From Metaphire vulgaris (Eukaryota; Annelida; Clitellata; Crassiclitellata; Megascolecidae), in the NCBI GenBank assembly GCA_018105865.1, contig CM030842.1, positions 14,679,867 to 14,743,866 of the forward strand: a DNA stretch of 64,000 nucleotides, in the 5' to 3' direction. A program made the position numbers and the translations under genes. Below, piece after piece: positions 1-27,500 of this stretch (positions are counted from its first letter, which is position 1; the number at the start of each line of letters is the position of its first letter). The notes beneath the pieces are model-generated. The model searched no databases. It saw only the letters and a program-made list of their open reading frames with translations, and was not told the DNA's origin.

Positions 1-134
1 CGATGGTCCAAACGATGAAAATAATTGTACGGCCACTACAGCGTGTTGACAACTGACTGCCGACTATTGCGTTCCGAAAAATATAAAAATATTTTTTTAA
101 TAAAAAGCCCTCTGGTGGTAATTCAGAAACCAAC

Positions 135-15453
<15,319 letters not shown>

Positions 15454-15575
15454 CGTCGACAATTTTATCTAAACTCCTTCGAATCGCCGATTAAATTTCG
15501 TCGAATTAAAGCGGCAAAATAAGCGCGAAATTCCTCGCGACGCGTACAGACAAATACGTCGAAATAAGCGACGTC

Positions 15576-15588
15576 GTTGCCGGGCAAC
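15576..15588. promoter_or_regulatory. RFX X-box upstream of CCDC39
   Basis: The sequence GTTGCC-G-GGCAAC is a perfect inverted repeat with a one-base spacer and fits the X-box consensus GTNRCC-N(0-3)-RGYAAC. It lies 123-135 bp upstream of the CCDC39 ATG, the usual position for RFX-dependent ciliary promoters. CCDC39 is a motile-cilium gene of the kind controlled by RFX factors and FOXJ1, so a functional site is a reasonable inference. Confidence 0.8.
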
Positions 15589-16880
15589 GCGATGCCTGTC
15601 GACAGGTGACGCCACTTTGTTTGACCACTGGCGCCATCTGTCCCAAAAAATGTCATCTAGAAAAAATAATTATGCTTATAAATTCTGTCAGACTGTCTGA
15701 CCCCATTTGACCTCTGTCAATTTTATTTAATACGTGCTGGCGGATCGGCAAAAGAGAACAGACAGATTCTTTTATGTGGTCTGCGCAGAGATTTAGACCG
15801 GTGACTAGTTCATTTTCGAACAATCTCTAGAATTTCTGGAACGAGGTAAAATTTTCACCAGGGCTTTTGGAGGAGAATTTATCAGATTGTTTACTATAAT
15901 GACAGCAAGTGAAATTAAAGGACAATACAATTTGATTTTGGCAGCAAGGAAACGCTTGAAATTAAGAGTAGAAAATTTTCTTCTAATCTATTTACGGCTC
16001 CTGAAGTCCTGTCAGATTTGATATCTGATATTGCCATAGAATGCCTATTTAGCGCCATGAAAACTAAAGATTCGGTCTTAATTAGAGAACTAAAATTCAC
16101 CGAGATAAGCGTTGCATCGAACACTTACTCCCTTACCACTGTGGGCCATAGTATGTTAAATGTTTGCGTCGTGAGCGAAATCGTTTAATTTAGCGCTGCA
16201 CAACATATAAACTCGTAAATGTTTTACTGTCAGGATTTATCGACGTTTGTACTGCGTACAAATCAATCGTACCCAGCGTCGTAGCGTGTTCTGAGTATTC
16301 AGACGGGCGATATAAAAGGATAACATACGGATTGATACCCTTGTGCGTTAGACTACTCCTTCAACATCTCCTCTTCTTTTCCTCCTTCCCCTTTCATTGC
16401 TATAAAAATGTATTGTTTTTGTTGTTATTGTTAACTGTCTGTAAAGTGTGATTATTATGGTGCTGTAGCTGTCTGTAAAGTTTGATTTATATGGCACTGT
16501 AGTTGTCTGTTGGGGTAAAAGTGCATTTTAGCGTTCTAAATTATTTAAGTAATTGTGAAGTGTACTTTGGCTTTTTATATTATGGGCTAGGATTAGGATT
16601 TTGGCTAGGTTGGGGTTAAGATTACAGATTACGTAGCCCAAACCTTAGCCCTGACCCTAAACTTAACCCCTAACACAAACGTAATCCCTAACCCTAACCC
16701 CATCACTTTTTCCTTTGCAGACTGCATAATTATTGTATGTCCAAATGATTGAAATAATTTAGGACACTAAATATGATGCTTCTGCCACAGATATCGGTGT
16801 TATAATATGGTATTGGTACTTTGTTGACAGCTTATTTGATGGACCTATTTTCTATTTTAGATTGCTTTTATAAAATCATG

Positions 16881-17059
16881 GGTACTTTCCCATTATCCGG
16901 ACCCCAGTGAAGAGATACTAAGAAATGCTTAAGGTTAGGGTGGCGGTTAGGGTTAGTGTTAGGGTGAGGGTTAGGGTTATGGTTAGGCTAAAACTCTAAC
17001 ACTCACCTTAACCTAACCCTAATATCTCTTCACTGGGGTCCAGATAACGGGAAAGTACC
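16881..17059. mobile_element. TIR element (GGTACTTTCCC family) with telomere-like interior
   Basis: Inverted ends of about 38 bp, GGTACTTTCCCATTATCCGG at the left and the complementary CCAGATAACGGGAAAGTACC at the right, are flanked by a perfect 8-bp duplication AAATCATG (16873-16880 and 17060-17067). The interior is GTTAGGG/CCCTAAC-like on both arms, so the whole unit can fold into a hairpin. The 8-bp TSD suits a hAT-type non-autonomous element. It ends about 20 bp before the zinc-finger start exon. A relative lies at 48848-48974. Confidence 0.85.
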
Positions 17060-17087
17060 AAATCATGTTCTCTTTTAGATAATTAGA

Positions 17088-18791
17088 ATGCTCCAGGCTG
17101 ACCAGATGCGCATTCGAAGTGTGCTGACGGAGTCTTTGGTTCTGCTCTGCAAGTCGGCACTTTCGTATAAAAACGAGTTTTGTGTCGAGGGGCTTCTTGG
17201 AATAACCATAGACAATGCCGACGTACTTCTTGTGAACATTAAGGAGACTGTGACCGGCGCTCTGTTCAACGAGACTACGAGGCAGACCTGCGACGAACTG
17301 TCGCAGAGCTTTCCCTTCACTTTTCTCTGCAAAGACGACGGCATTAAGGTCGACCCAGAGACGATTCTGATCGACGGTTGTACGGAACTGGAGATACCGT
17401 GTTCCGCTGCACTTCTGGGCGTCGCAGAACCAAAGACTGTACGAAACGAGGAGGCCCTGAATTCGGGCATCGTAGATATCGCGGGCGCGTATGTAAAATA
17501 CGAAGGCTTCGACGACGACGACGACGAGCCGCACAGCACGCTGTTAACTTGCATTGAACTGGACGAACTGATCCAGAAAGACGTCAAGATGAAGGACCTG
17601 TCTTTCGAATCGTGCGACCAGAGCGGTTACGACGGCGATGCAGTTCTCAAGAGGGAGAATCTTCTGATGACCTCTTACGATAGCAACGAATCGCAGATGG
17701 AAACCGTCAGCGTTCTGATGAATCATTCGACTGACATTATGCTCCAGAACGCAAAGGACATCGAGCAGACGGCTTCCGGTTCTGAATGGGATGAAGTCAC
17801 CGAGGAAGAGATGGCGCCACTGAACCTTGCCGGACCACAGGACCTGTCAACGGGTGTTGGGAAGCAGGTACAAAGGATCAGTTGTACCAAGACCGCTACT
17901 ATATTTTTACATATTGGTCAGGTTTTTACATGTTGGTTAGATTTTTATCTGTAGTTCCTCATAAACTGTGTCACTAGTGAAAACCTCAAATTTCAGAATT
18001 TCATCTAAACTCAAAAGTGAAACTTCAATAAGTTACAATTTTTTATTACTGGTACATTCATTTTGATACTGTGATCACTCTTCAAAATACACTTTATTAG
18101 CAGTATTTATTTTTTATGTTTACAAGCATGCATTTCCATTGTCATTTTTCTTTGCCACATGTGGCAAAACTTTATATTGCACTTGCAGAAGCAGCAATAT
18201 GATCAAAGAATGTCATAATTAGGTGGAGTGAGTAACATTCTTTTCAACCAGAGCAGCAAAATAATTCTGCTGGTCTCTTTTTGTTTTGCTCAGCAATTTG
18301 CTTGAGCACTGTTTAGCTGTAGTAAATGGCTGCTTTCTGCGAAATAGTGGTTCCATGTCAATTTTTGTTGTGATTTATATCACCACTGCTACTGTTTAGG
18401 GTTGCTGGTTTAATGTGATGATTTTTCAGGAAATATGTGGTGCTCCGAAGTTCTAAATATGTGAGGGGAAATGCAGAAATGTTCAATTTATGTGCCAGAA
18501 TTTCCCATTTATGCGCCTATTTCATCTCGCATATTTGCGGAAATTGCGCGATGTTTTTCGGTAAAAATGAGCTGACGATCAAAAAGAAGGTCACCCAGAT
18601 CATCCAAACAGGTGCTGATCCTCTGTAGTTCTTTGCCTATATTAGGAAAATAGCATAAAGTGCTATATATGTGACCAAAATAGTGAAAAATGCGGATAAA
18701 ATTGCCGCACATTTATGCAGAAATCACACATGCAGGAAAATCCGCTGGAAATATGTGGAACATTTAAATTTAATTGCATTGAGCGCACTGC

Positions 18792-18851
<60 letters not shown>

Positions 18852-20826
18852 TACTACTACCATGACTGCTACCACCACCATTGGCCTATTACTATTATTA
18901 TGATAACTTCCACTACTACTATTACTGGATACTGACGCTTCTACTACTAATAGTATTGATACTACTATTGATGCTAGAACTACTACTACTGCTTTGCATT
19001 CTTGTAGACATACATATGTTCGTCATGCGGCAAATCGTATAAAACTGAAACGCGTCTTCAAGAGCATGACTGTGAAACAGCGATTGATTCAGGTCAGTAA
19101 CTGTTGGCAGATTCTCGCATGAATTGCATTCACATGTTCCATATGATTTGCTTATAAATGAAACCTACAGATCATGTGAAAATCTATCAAATGGACATAA
19201 TAATGTATTTCAGTACAAACTTTGGATATAAAACTTTATAAAATCTATGTCACCTGATGCATGCATGCATGAATGATTTGAATATGCAGTATTTCTTTCT
19301 TCTTCTTTCTTTCCTTCCGTCGTTCCCCATTTGGTTGGACGATGGGCCTGAATGAGTTCATGAGTTCCTTCCACTTCTGTCTGTCTCTTGCTGCCCTGGT
19401 CATTTGGATGAAGTTCATTTGCATTTCTTCTGCATTCTCTTTTAAGTTTTCTATTTCTCTATCAATGTTTTTCTTGGTCTTCCTTTTCTTCTTTTCCCTT
19501 CAACATAGTTATATAGTGCTTTCTTTGGTAGTCTTTCTTTCTTCATTCTTTCAACATGACCAAACCATTTCAGTCTTCGTTTCTGTATTGATTCAAGTAT
19601 CGTTTCTTTTTGTTCTGTCTTTTCTCTGATCATTTAATTTCTTATTCTTTGTCTTCTGCTGACTCCTGCTATTCCTCTTAACCAGTTCATTCCTGCACTC
19701 ATTAATCTTGTTTCGTCTTTCTTCTTTATGGTCCAGCATTCTGATCCATGCAATAATATTGGTTTTATCAGTTGTATAATTGCCTTGTATCCAGCTAGAG
19801 CTTTTGTTGCCTCTTTTCTGATCATAATGCCTATTCCTTCTCAGCGTCTATTATCGTCTCTTCCTGCGTACGTAATCTTGATGCTGTATTTGTTTTTCTC
19901 TCCATTCCCTGTCCGTGTTTTGCATAATCCTAGAATTGTCCATTCAGTTAGGATAATGGATAGTGAATGTACTGAAGGTCCATCCATATAGTACGTACAC
20001 ATTGAAGGGGAGGGGATGGACTTAGGAGATTTTACATATGTACGGTGTGCAAACCGGGGAAGGGGGGGTGAAAATATGCCTTTTTTTGTACATACTATAT
20101 GGATGAGCCCTAAATTAAAAATTTTGTACTCTGAGGTGGTCCAAGCACCTAAAAGTTGGCATTACTGATAAACTGAAGTCCTAAATTCTTATAACTGATG
20201 CTGATTTCTTATACTATGTTGTACTTAGGTTAACCTTTTTGAGTTTTGTTTCAGACGAGAGCCTGATACTCGGCGACATGCCGGAACCGTTAAATCTGAA
20301 ATCGCAGCCGCTCGACCTTACGACCGGACGGACCGACGGCGACCTGTGCATGTACGCCGATCTCGACGGCTTCACCTGCCGGTGCAGCCGGTCATACCCG
20401 GATTACCAGTCGTACGTCGATCACTCAACCGTCTGTACGAAGGCCAAACTGACGCCGTACAAGTCGTGCGAGATCTGCGGCAAGTTCCTCTTCTCCAACT
20501 CCGGGTACGCGAAACACAAGAAGCTGCACGTCGGCGAGTACAAGTTCCGCTGCAGCATCTGCCACAAGGGCTTCTTCGACAAGACGCACCTGCGCGCCCA
20601 CACGGACAGCAGCCACAGCAAGGTGCGGCGCCACGCGTGCCCGTGCTGCAAGAAGAGCTTCTTCTGGAAACACCACCTCAAGCGACACCGTCAGACGTGC
20701 AGCAAGGACCAGATGGTGGCGTCGTCGGCCGTCGGCGGCGAACTCGAGGACATCGAGTCGTCGTCGTCCGAAGTCATCGGGCTCGACTTGCAGGGGGACG
20801 TCGAGTTGCCGGACTGTGCCATTTAA
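17088..20826 (+). CDS. C2H2 zinc-finger protein, family not assigned
   Basis: Three coding exons, 17088-17867, 19008-19092 and 20255-20826, join in phase to a protein of about 478 residues ending at TAA 20824-20826. The ATG at 17088 is the first in frame after a TAG at 17076-17078; a plausible splice acceptor ends at 17078, so a non-coding exon may precede it. Residues 1-260 are acidic and serine-rich, with a run of five Asp, and no recognised domain. Exon 2 encodes CSSCGKSYKTETRLQEHDC, a finger ending H-x-C. Exon 3 encodes FTCRCSRSY...H-x4-C, then a canonical finger (KSCEICGKF...HKKLH), one with H-x4-H (FRCSICHKGF...HTDSSH) and a last one ending H-x3-C (HACPCCKKSF...HRQTC). Five fingers with several non-standard ligands suggest a DNA-binding regulator. 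I cannot name an orthologue. Intron 2 holds LINE and TIR debris. Confidence 0.85.
18792..18849. repeat. (ATT)n microsatellite
   Basis: Pure trinucleotide run leading into ACT repeats to about 18990, in intron 1 of the zinc-finger gene. Confidence 0.95.
19340..19990 (-). pseudogene. LINE RT C-terminal fragment
   Basis: Minus-strand translation gives ILLHGSECWTIKKKDE, then RGIAGVSRRQRIRN, then RRLKWFGHVERMKKERLPKK and GRPRKT, the standard 3' end of RTE/jockey-like LINE ORF2, split by a stop. It lies in intron 2 of the zinc-finger gene. Confidence 0.8.
19974..20113. mobile_element. PIF/Harbinger-like MITE
   Basis: Left AAGGTCCATCCATATAGTAC and right TACTATATGGATGAGCCCTAA are inverted, with purine-rich G tracts between. 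It lies in intron 2 of the zinc-finger gene. Confidence 0.6.
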
Positions 20827-22989
20827 CAGGCTTGAAGATTTGTCTTGCGAGGAATTTCTTTTTAAAAGTCCGTTTCTTTAGTTCGGTGTTTAATCGGGAA
20901 TCCTGGACTCGGGGTGGGGGGGAACTTGCTAGGGCCGGGGGGAAGTCAGCTAGGGGATCTGGGGAGTGCTTTAAGTTGATATAGTATGCCAAAATTTCCG
21001 TGAGAATTTGAAATTTCCGGGGGGAAAGGGGAATTCCCCCCACCCCCGAAACTGCCTAGATTAAACCCTGCTTTAGTTATCAAGCTACAAAATGTGCAGG
21101 TTTTACCATCCATTTCATAGACCTATATAATTTTTACAGAACGAATGTGCATTGTGGGTGTACGTTACATTACAATGTGTTATACAAGTGTAGTGAAAAA
21201 TATTGTCTTTTATGACATTTTAACTGGAACTTAATTAATACTACTGATTATTAGTAGGTATGGTAGATGTATACCGTCTAGTAAGCACTGCTTACTAGAG
21301 TTGATGGAAAATTTGGTGTAAGTTTATGCTCATTGAAGGTAGCCAGCACTTTCTATGTATGATTGTGAACTGTTTTATGATAATTGTCAGTCATTTTACG
21401 TTGCTTTGTCAAACCCACAGGAATGTGTAAATTAGATGAGATTTTTAACGGAGAAATGAAAATATAAAACTAGAATTTAGAGTGATACAATTTAAGATTA
21501 AAGATATGTCCATAGTGGGCAATTTTAGACAAAGTGTGATGGCAAACATGCTAAGTAAACTGTCTTTCGATCAACACCACTTTGATTTGTTACTGTTCGA
21601 CTTTGTCCCGTCTGTGCTGATATACTGGTCAGTGGGTGGCATTGTTGACTGTTTCCAGCAATATTTTTACAGATCCTCAATTTTTTTTAAAACAATGAAA
21701 GGGGAAATATTTTCTTTTTTTGCACAAATCCCACAACTAATCCAAGCACAAATAGGGTTCCTGGCCCCTGTTCTCCCTTGTGGCTATGCTAATGATTTGC
21801 AGTGGCGCAGCCAGAATTCCAGAATGGGGGGGGCACTCCCACATTTTCGGCCCAAATATCTTGATGAGCAAAAAGACCATCATCTCAAACGCTCTAAAGT
21901 CTGCTGTCTGGTGTGTTTTCCTCGATCTTATCCCTAATACTCACCGGTTTCGGACAAATCTCGTGATCGATCTCGAATCGAATACAGGCTGGGCCCCCCC
22001 GGATCCAACGCCAATGACATATAAAAAAATCAAGATAATCCCCAACTTTGAGAAACAAATTAAAAGTCATACCAGGATGAGCATAAGTGGGATCACAAGG
22101 GTGCCACAGGGGCCCAACAGTGGCGCGCAAAGTGGTGGGTGCTCGGGACCAAGTCGATAAAAAAAGTTTGACAAAAAAGGTTGCCAAGTCAATTTTGGCA
22201 CCCCCATCTGGTCGGCACCCGGTGCCACCGCCCCACCTGCCCCTCTGCATGCTACTGGGGCCCAGAGAGGCACAATGAGCCCAGGGAGCCATAGAGGGCT
22301 CAGGGGGCCATGACCAAGCTCGGGTTCTTCTTTTGAACCTACAGCTATATATAGACTGTTTGTAAGAATCAGGCAATAAAAATTTTGATTTTTAATATTG
22401 CAAAAATTTACATATTCAAGTTCAACTGGACCTAAATGTATTATGTAATTCACACTGATCTGTCCAAATAGCAGTCACCATATATTCAAATAGTTCTTCC
22501 CTTAAAGAAGAATAAAGCACTAAAATCTGCAAAGCACTGGATATATATAGAAAACCCAAGGCACAGCACACCTATCAAAGGACATCACATTCATTATTTA
22601 TGCTACCGACATATTAGCCAGTTGCAATATAAAAGCAAAAATGACCCGAGCGAAAACGTTGCTAATATGAGACCAGAGCAGTGCTTAATAAAAACTGGTA
22701 TAATGTGCAGATTACAAGCAGAATTATACCACGCACACACACGCGCGTTCACAATTTAAACATGAAGTACGGTACGATTAAAGAATTGTTCTTGAAGTCA
22801 TAAGTACTGCTGAACGATTCAAACTCAACCAACGTGTACATTCCATATTTACAGAACCTGTTCTAAAAGCGACAGTTTGCAGAGACATGATTTAATACTG
22901 AGCAATACAATTCATTAGTTCAGAACCTGATTTATGACATGTTTCTGCCTCGCTCGTAGACTATTTACATTTTTATAGCTACTGGTAAA

Positions 22990-23340
22990 CAGTGGCGGCT
23001 CCAGGATTTGGCAAGTGGGTGGCAATTTCTAAACATGGGGACAGCTATTTTTCATAAACCTGGACTAGTCTAGTTCAGTGGCTACTCTAGCCACCTAGAC
23101 ATTGGGGGAATTTTAAAAAAAATTGGGGACATACATTGGGGAGGTCATACTACTTGCCAAAATTTTGGGGGAAATTCAAACTTTGGGGGGTAGAGGAAAT
23201 TCCCCCCAGAAAAGGCCTAGAATAAACACTGAATCTAGTTGCTTAAAATGCATGCACTAAAGTGGGGGGTGCTTAGAGGGGTGGGTTGCTTGGGGGGCAT
23301 TCAATAAGGGGGGCACAACAGCCTTGTGGAACCACCTCTA
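22990..23340. mobile_element. hAT-like MITE carrying a nested family A element
   Basis: CAGTGGCGGCTCCAGG at the left and TGGAACCACCTCTA at the right are inverse-related; flanks CTGGTAAA and CTGGCATA match 6 of 8. Family A copy 23076-23231 sits inside. Confidence 0.65.
23076..23231. mobile_element. TIR element family A, copy 2 (nested)
   Basis: The left end CAGTGGCTACTCTAG is diverged; the right end AGGCCTAGAATAAACACTG is intact. Flanks AGTCTAGTT (23067-23075) and AATCTAGTT (23232-23240) match at 8 of 9. It sits inside the hAT-like element 22990-23340. Confidence 0.8.
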
Positions 23341-24506
23341 CTGGCATAAAGGTATTTTGACCAGACTACTGTAAAGCTATTTACAGCAGTCACAGAGGAA
23401 CTTCAACAAGAAGAGATTTATCCTCAATAAAGTCGCTCAAGTGATGTAATAAATTACAAAATACAAGCGCATTTACACATAACTTTGCATAATACTGCAC
23501 AAGTTCATAACCCTGAATGCTTTTACTTTATGTGATTTACCGCGACTGATTCTATAATATTTACAGTAAAATCTGGTTAATACCACATTCAGTCTAGGGA
23601 ACTTTCAAACTGCTACATTGAGCATATAATGACGTCAACATAACGGCTGGGACTATAACAGAAGCAAAGGAATGCCATTAGATGCGACTGACTGTACTTC
23701 AGTGTTGGTCAATGCTGTGATAAAGTAGGCACACAGTTAAAAATTACATCGTGACAACTTCAACAAAGCGTCACTTTAACAACCAGGCAATGAACCTGAT
23801 CCACAACATTCACCTGATGCATAAACACAGAAGATTATTCCACAAAAGCAAGTCCAGATATGTCTCAACCACAAGGCCGCAAGCAATCAGGTACATTTTC
23901 ACTGCACATCTGTTAGATATTAATCAAAGCATCATGCTAAGACAGAATCTCTAAGAAATGCTACTTCACTTTGAAAATACTTTTACACTAATATTTTGAA
24001 GGAAAAAGAGACATCTGCCAGTCAACTGGTCCATCAAAATAAATGAAAAAAACACACGAAAGACCAAAGTTAATGAAATTTATGATTGCATCTGTTTGGG
24101 TAACTTTTTTCACTTTATATCAAATCACTTCCAGCATAACTGAAGCAAAAATATTCACAGAAGTTGTGGAATCCATGCAGAAATTACCTTCCTGATATAT
24201 TTTAAACTCTCCTAAAATCTCTGTCGACATTTCTAGAGTTCTTCGTCTTCGTCAAACTACAACAACGCACAACAGCAAAACATTACATGCAATGTAAATA
24301 TCCTCTACAAAACTTTACACATTACACCGGGCATTGGAGGTACTAACTTGCATACCACTAGTACTTGCACTTGAAACCCAGGTACTTGTATTTTGTATTC
24401 GTAGCTGAGACCTATGTCACCTATCCAAAAAAAGTTTCTTGGAAACCATGTCCCATATTAACAAAAAGGGCAATCTTCAAATCCAAAAAATGAGAATACA
24501 AAAAGA

Positions 24507-27500
24507 TCAATTTCTACTGAAAAAAACCACAGAAAGGAGACTTGGCGTCTGGGATGATGTCCATACCATCACGAACTGGTGATCTCTAAGCTGCGATGCT
24601 GTCCATCTCAACTGTGGGTCGATTTCAAAGCAGTGGCTGAGAAAGTCCTTTCCTTCATGGCTGAAAAACAATGGAACGGGAGGCGAGTTGCCCATCCCAA
24701 CGTGAAACATGATCTGGAACTTGCTTTCCATGTCAGGCCATGGTCTCTAGAACATATCACGATCATTAGGCACATCCATCCGTGCTTCGGCAAAATGGGC
24801 AAAAGAGTCCACGATCAACCATTATTCTGCATGGTTTTACTGATCCATCTATAATATTAAGATCCATCTCTCTAAATTTAAAACAAATGGAATTTGGTGG
24901 GCGATTAAGAGAGTTCCAGAAATTGTTCGAGTGCTTTAACGCAGACAAAAATACGTGTGAAGTTGCGTGATTTTATACATAGGCCTAATAGTATGGCGCA
25001 GACCCTGGGTGGCGATCATTGAAATGTTGTTCAATGAATTCAATGATTGGGTATTAGGTATAGGTATTGGATTAGTATTATCCTGCACTGCTGCAGCATC
25101 TTTCTAGTTAATTTAAAACAAAGCCAATTACCAAATAGAGTCTGGAATAAAGTGCTGGCAGACAGGGAATAAATGTGTAAGAATTTGGGACACATAATAT
25201 ACTAGTATAGGACCCATTCAATTGTATCAAAAGTGGGGAGGGCAAGCAATTGGTTCTCTGACTCTGATAGAACCGATTGAATCAAACAATCACAATTTAT
25301 TTACATTACTAGATCTAATTTTGATTTTAATTCTAAGTTTAATTTACATTATTTGCTTATATTACTACATGGCTCCACTGCTCTCCACTTCGAGAAGCCC
25401 CAATACTATTTATACGTTAATATTTCAGAACCTTTTATGCATCACAAACTTCCACACAGCAATAAATCATTTCAGTCTTAAATGATATGATGATGATGAT
25501 GATGATGATGATGTTTATTTATTTCTAACTCAAATCAACTGAAGAAAACTTAGAACATACAGGTATAATTTACAATAAAAGAATATTATAAATAACAAAA
25601 ACCACTGAATAACAAATAACAGAAAAACAAAAGAACATCTTAGCCACATCGTTGCCAATAAAGTTTCAGCAATTTGAAAGCAACTGGTAGTCACAGTTCT
25701 AGATACAGTCTAATAAAAGAATTTCTAAAGAGCAAATCAGAAAGACAAACCTTGCCAGTGGCCATCTCAATGACAACACACGCCATGCCCCAGATGTCAG
25801 CCGCCCTGCCACATCCTTCCTGGCTATTTGTAATCACTTCTGGAGCCATAAACGCTAAACAGCGAAACAAAAAAATACGTAATGAAATTGCATCAAGAAA
25901 TCAAGAACATCAGAAACTAATCCACAAACAAATGATCTACTTACTTATTAATTCAATTTCTATAATGCTTCAGTCAAGCAATTCTGTATACATGGGAAAC
26001 AGGGCCAATGCCACATTATCATAGATGAGTCACTGATAACCACAGCATTTTAATGTTTACTGGGTTAAGTAATGTAATAAGGGACTTATATAGCACCTCT
26101 TATATATATTATATATATAAATAAATAAATATATATATATATATATATATATATTATCTCTGTCAATATACAGTAATTTGCTGTGGGAGTGCTTCTGAGT
26201 GATTTTTCAGAAGAGGTGCTATACAAATATTTTGTTATATTACATTACATTTACTTTGAGGTGTTCCTAGCTTTAGGGTCACTTGACAAGAAAACAAGAC
26301 TTTAGCCTTTGCAATGAACTGAGTGTGTGAGCAAAAAATGAGGCATAGAGATAACCAAGGTTATTTCTAGGATAATCAATTTGAGGGGTGTCGGTAAATT
26401 CTGGGGGGGGGTCCTCGGCCAAAAATGTCTGACAAGCAAAAAAGGTCATCCCATAGCTGAGATTGGGGGCATTGGTCTAAAATTGGGGGATGTTGAGTGC
26501 GTAAAAATATCCCTGGCAATAACCCATTCCAGAGAGAGGGGTCCAGCCAATCTAAATTACTGATAATGTATTAAAGGTTAGAGACTAGAGAGAGAGAGAG
26601 ACTTAAAACCCTAGTAAGACCCTCTATGCCATTTTGATGCTCTCAGAGTGGTCGATATCGATTACAGACTAAGTCAACATCCAAGATGGCTTTGGTTCAT
26701 CAAAATCTCTGCATATACAGAGGCATTGAAATTGCATGATTTTGCCAACTGATCAACGTGTATAGCTAGTTAAATGTCTTTTGTAGCGCTGTGAAGGAAA
26801 AAATGGAGCACAGTGTGGGGTTAAATATTGGCAAGTGTGAATATAATAGAGGAAAATATGAATGAATGAATTGCATATGTCTACTTATGAGTAATCTCTA
26901 TTTATGAATCATGAGACTAATAAAAGGACTGTGCAAAATACAGAGGAATTTTGACACATCTTAACTTGCAAACTTGACATGGTTAACCCCTTATCTGGGA
27001 ACCCCGGATATATCCGTCCATTTTACATTGAGGTACAGTTAAACACCCAGTTAAGGGGTTAACAATGACCCGTACTGAAACAGTTAACGAAAAAACACAT
27101 TCCATTCCAATTTAACTCCCAAAAACCATATTTCCAAAATTACAAAAAATATTAATTATGACAGCAAATCTCCACATTATTGAAAAATGGCCAATCAAGC
27201 AAAATTAGACAAGACTTTATATCCACAATGTTAGAACCACGAGCTTCAATCTCAGTTTTTGAAGAACTTAATAACTGGACAAAGAAAAACTGCGACAGCA
27301 AACAGAACGACTCGAGCCACTCACCGGGAGTTCCAACACCGGGCTTCAGCTCGCCAGGCATCGTCGTGTGGTTCTTCAGTTTCACCGAGCATCCAAAATC
27401 GCCCAACTTGACGTGACCGTCGGGCGTTAAGAAAACATTGGCACCTGTACACAGGCAAAGCAGATCCCGGGTAGAAATGCGTGCAAAAAAGCGCGTCCCG

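Larger units (their letters stand above)
15454..17087. promoter_or_regulatory. Divergent intergenic region, CCDC39 / zinc-finger gene
   Basis: About 1.6 kb separates the two divergently read start codons. The first 200 bp next to CCDC39 are CpG-containing and carry the X-box. The 16560-16720 stretch is rich in CCCTAACCC-like runs and their complement. A TIR element fills 16881-17059. No further coding exon was recognised; non-coding 5' exons of the zinc-finger gene could lie here. Confidence 0.55.
20827..24506. other. Intergenic region, zinc-finger gene to MAP3K4 3' end
   Basis: Contains the 3' UTRs of the two convergent genes and repeat debris: G-rich TIR-like sequence at 20910-21050, a CAGTGGCGCAGCC-type repeat from 21800 to about 22330, and the nested elements at 22990-23340. 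Open frames here are not supported as genes. I saw no clear poly(A) signal for MAP3K4. Confidence 0.6.

Noticed and set aside
16915..17015. Interstitial telomere
   Set aside because: The TTAGGG-like motifs are irregular, occur on both strands within inverted arms, and are enclosed by an 8-bp target duplication.
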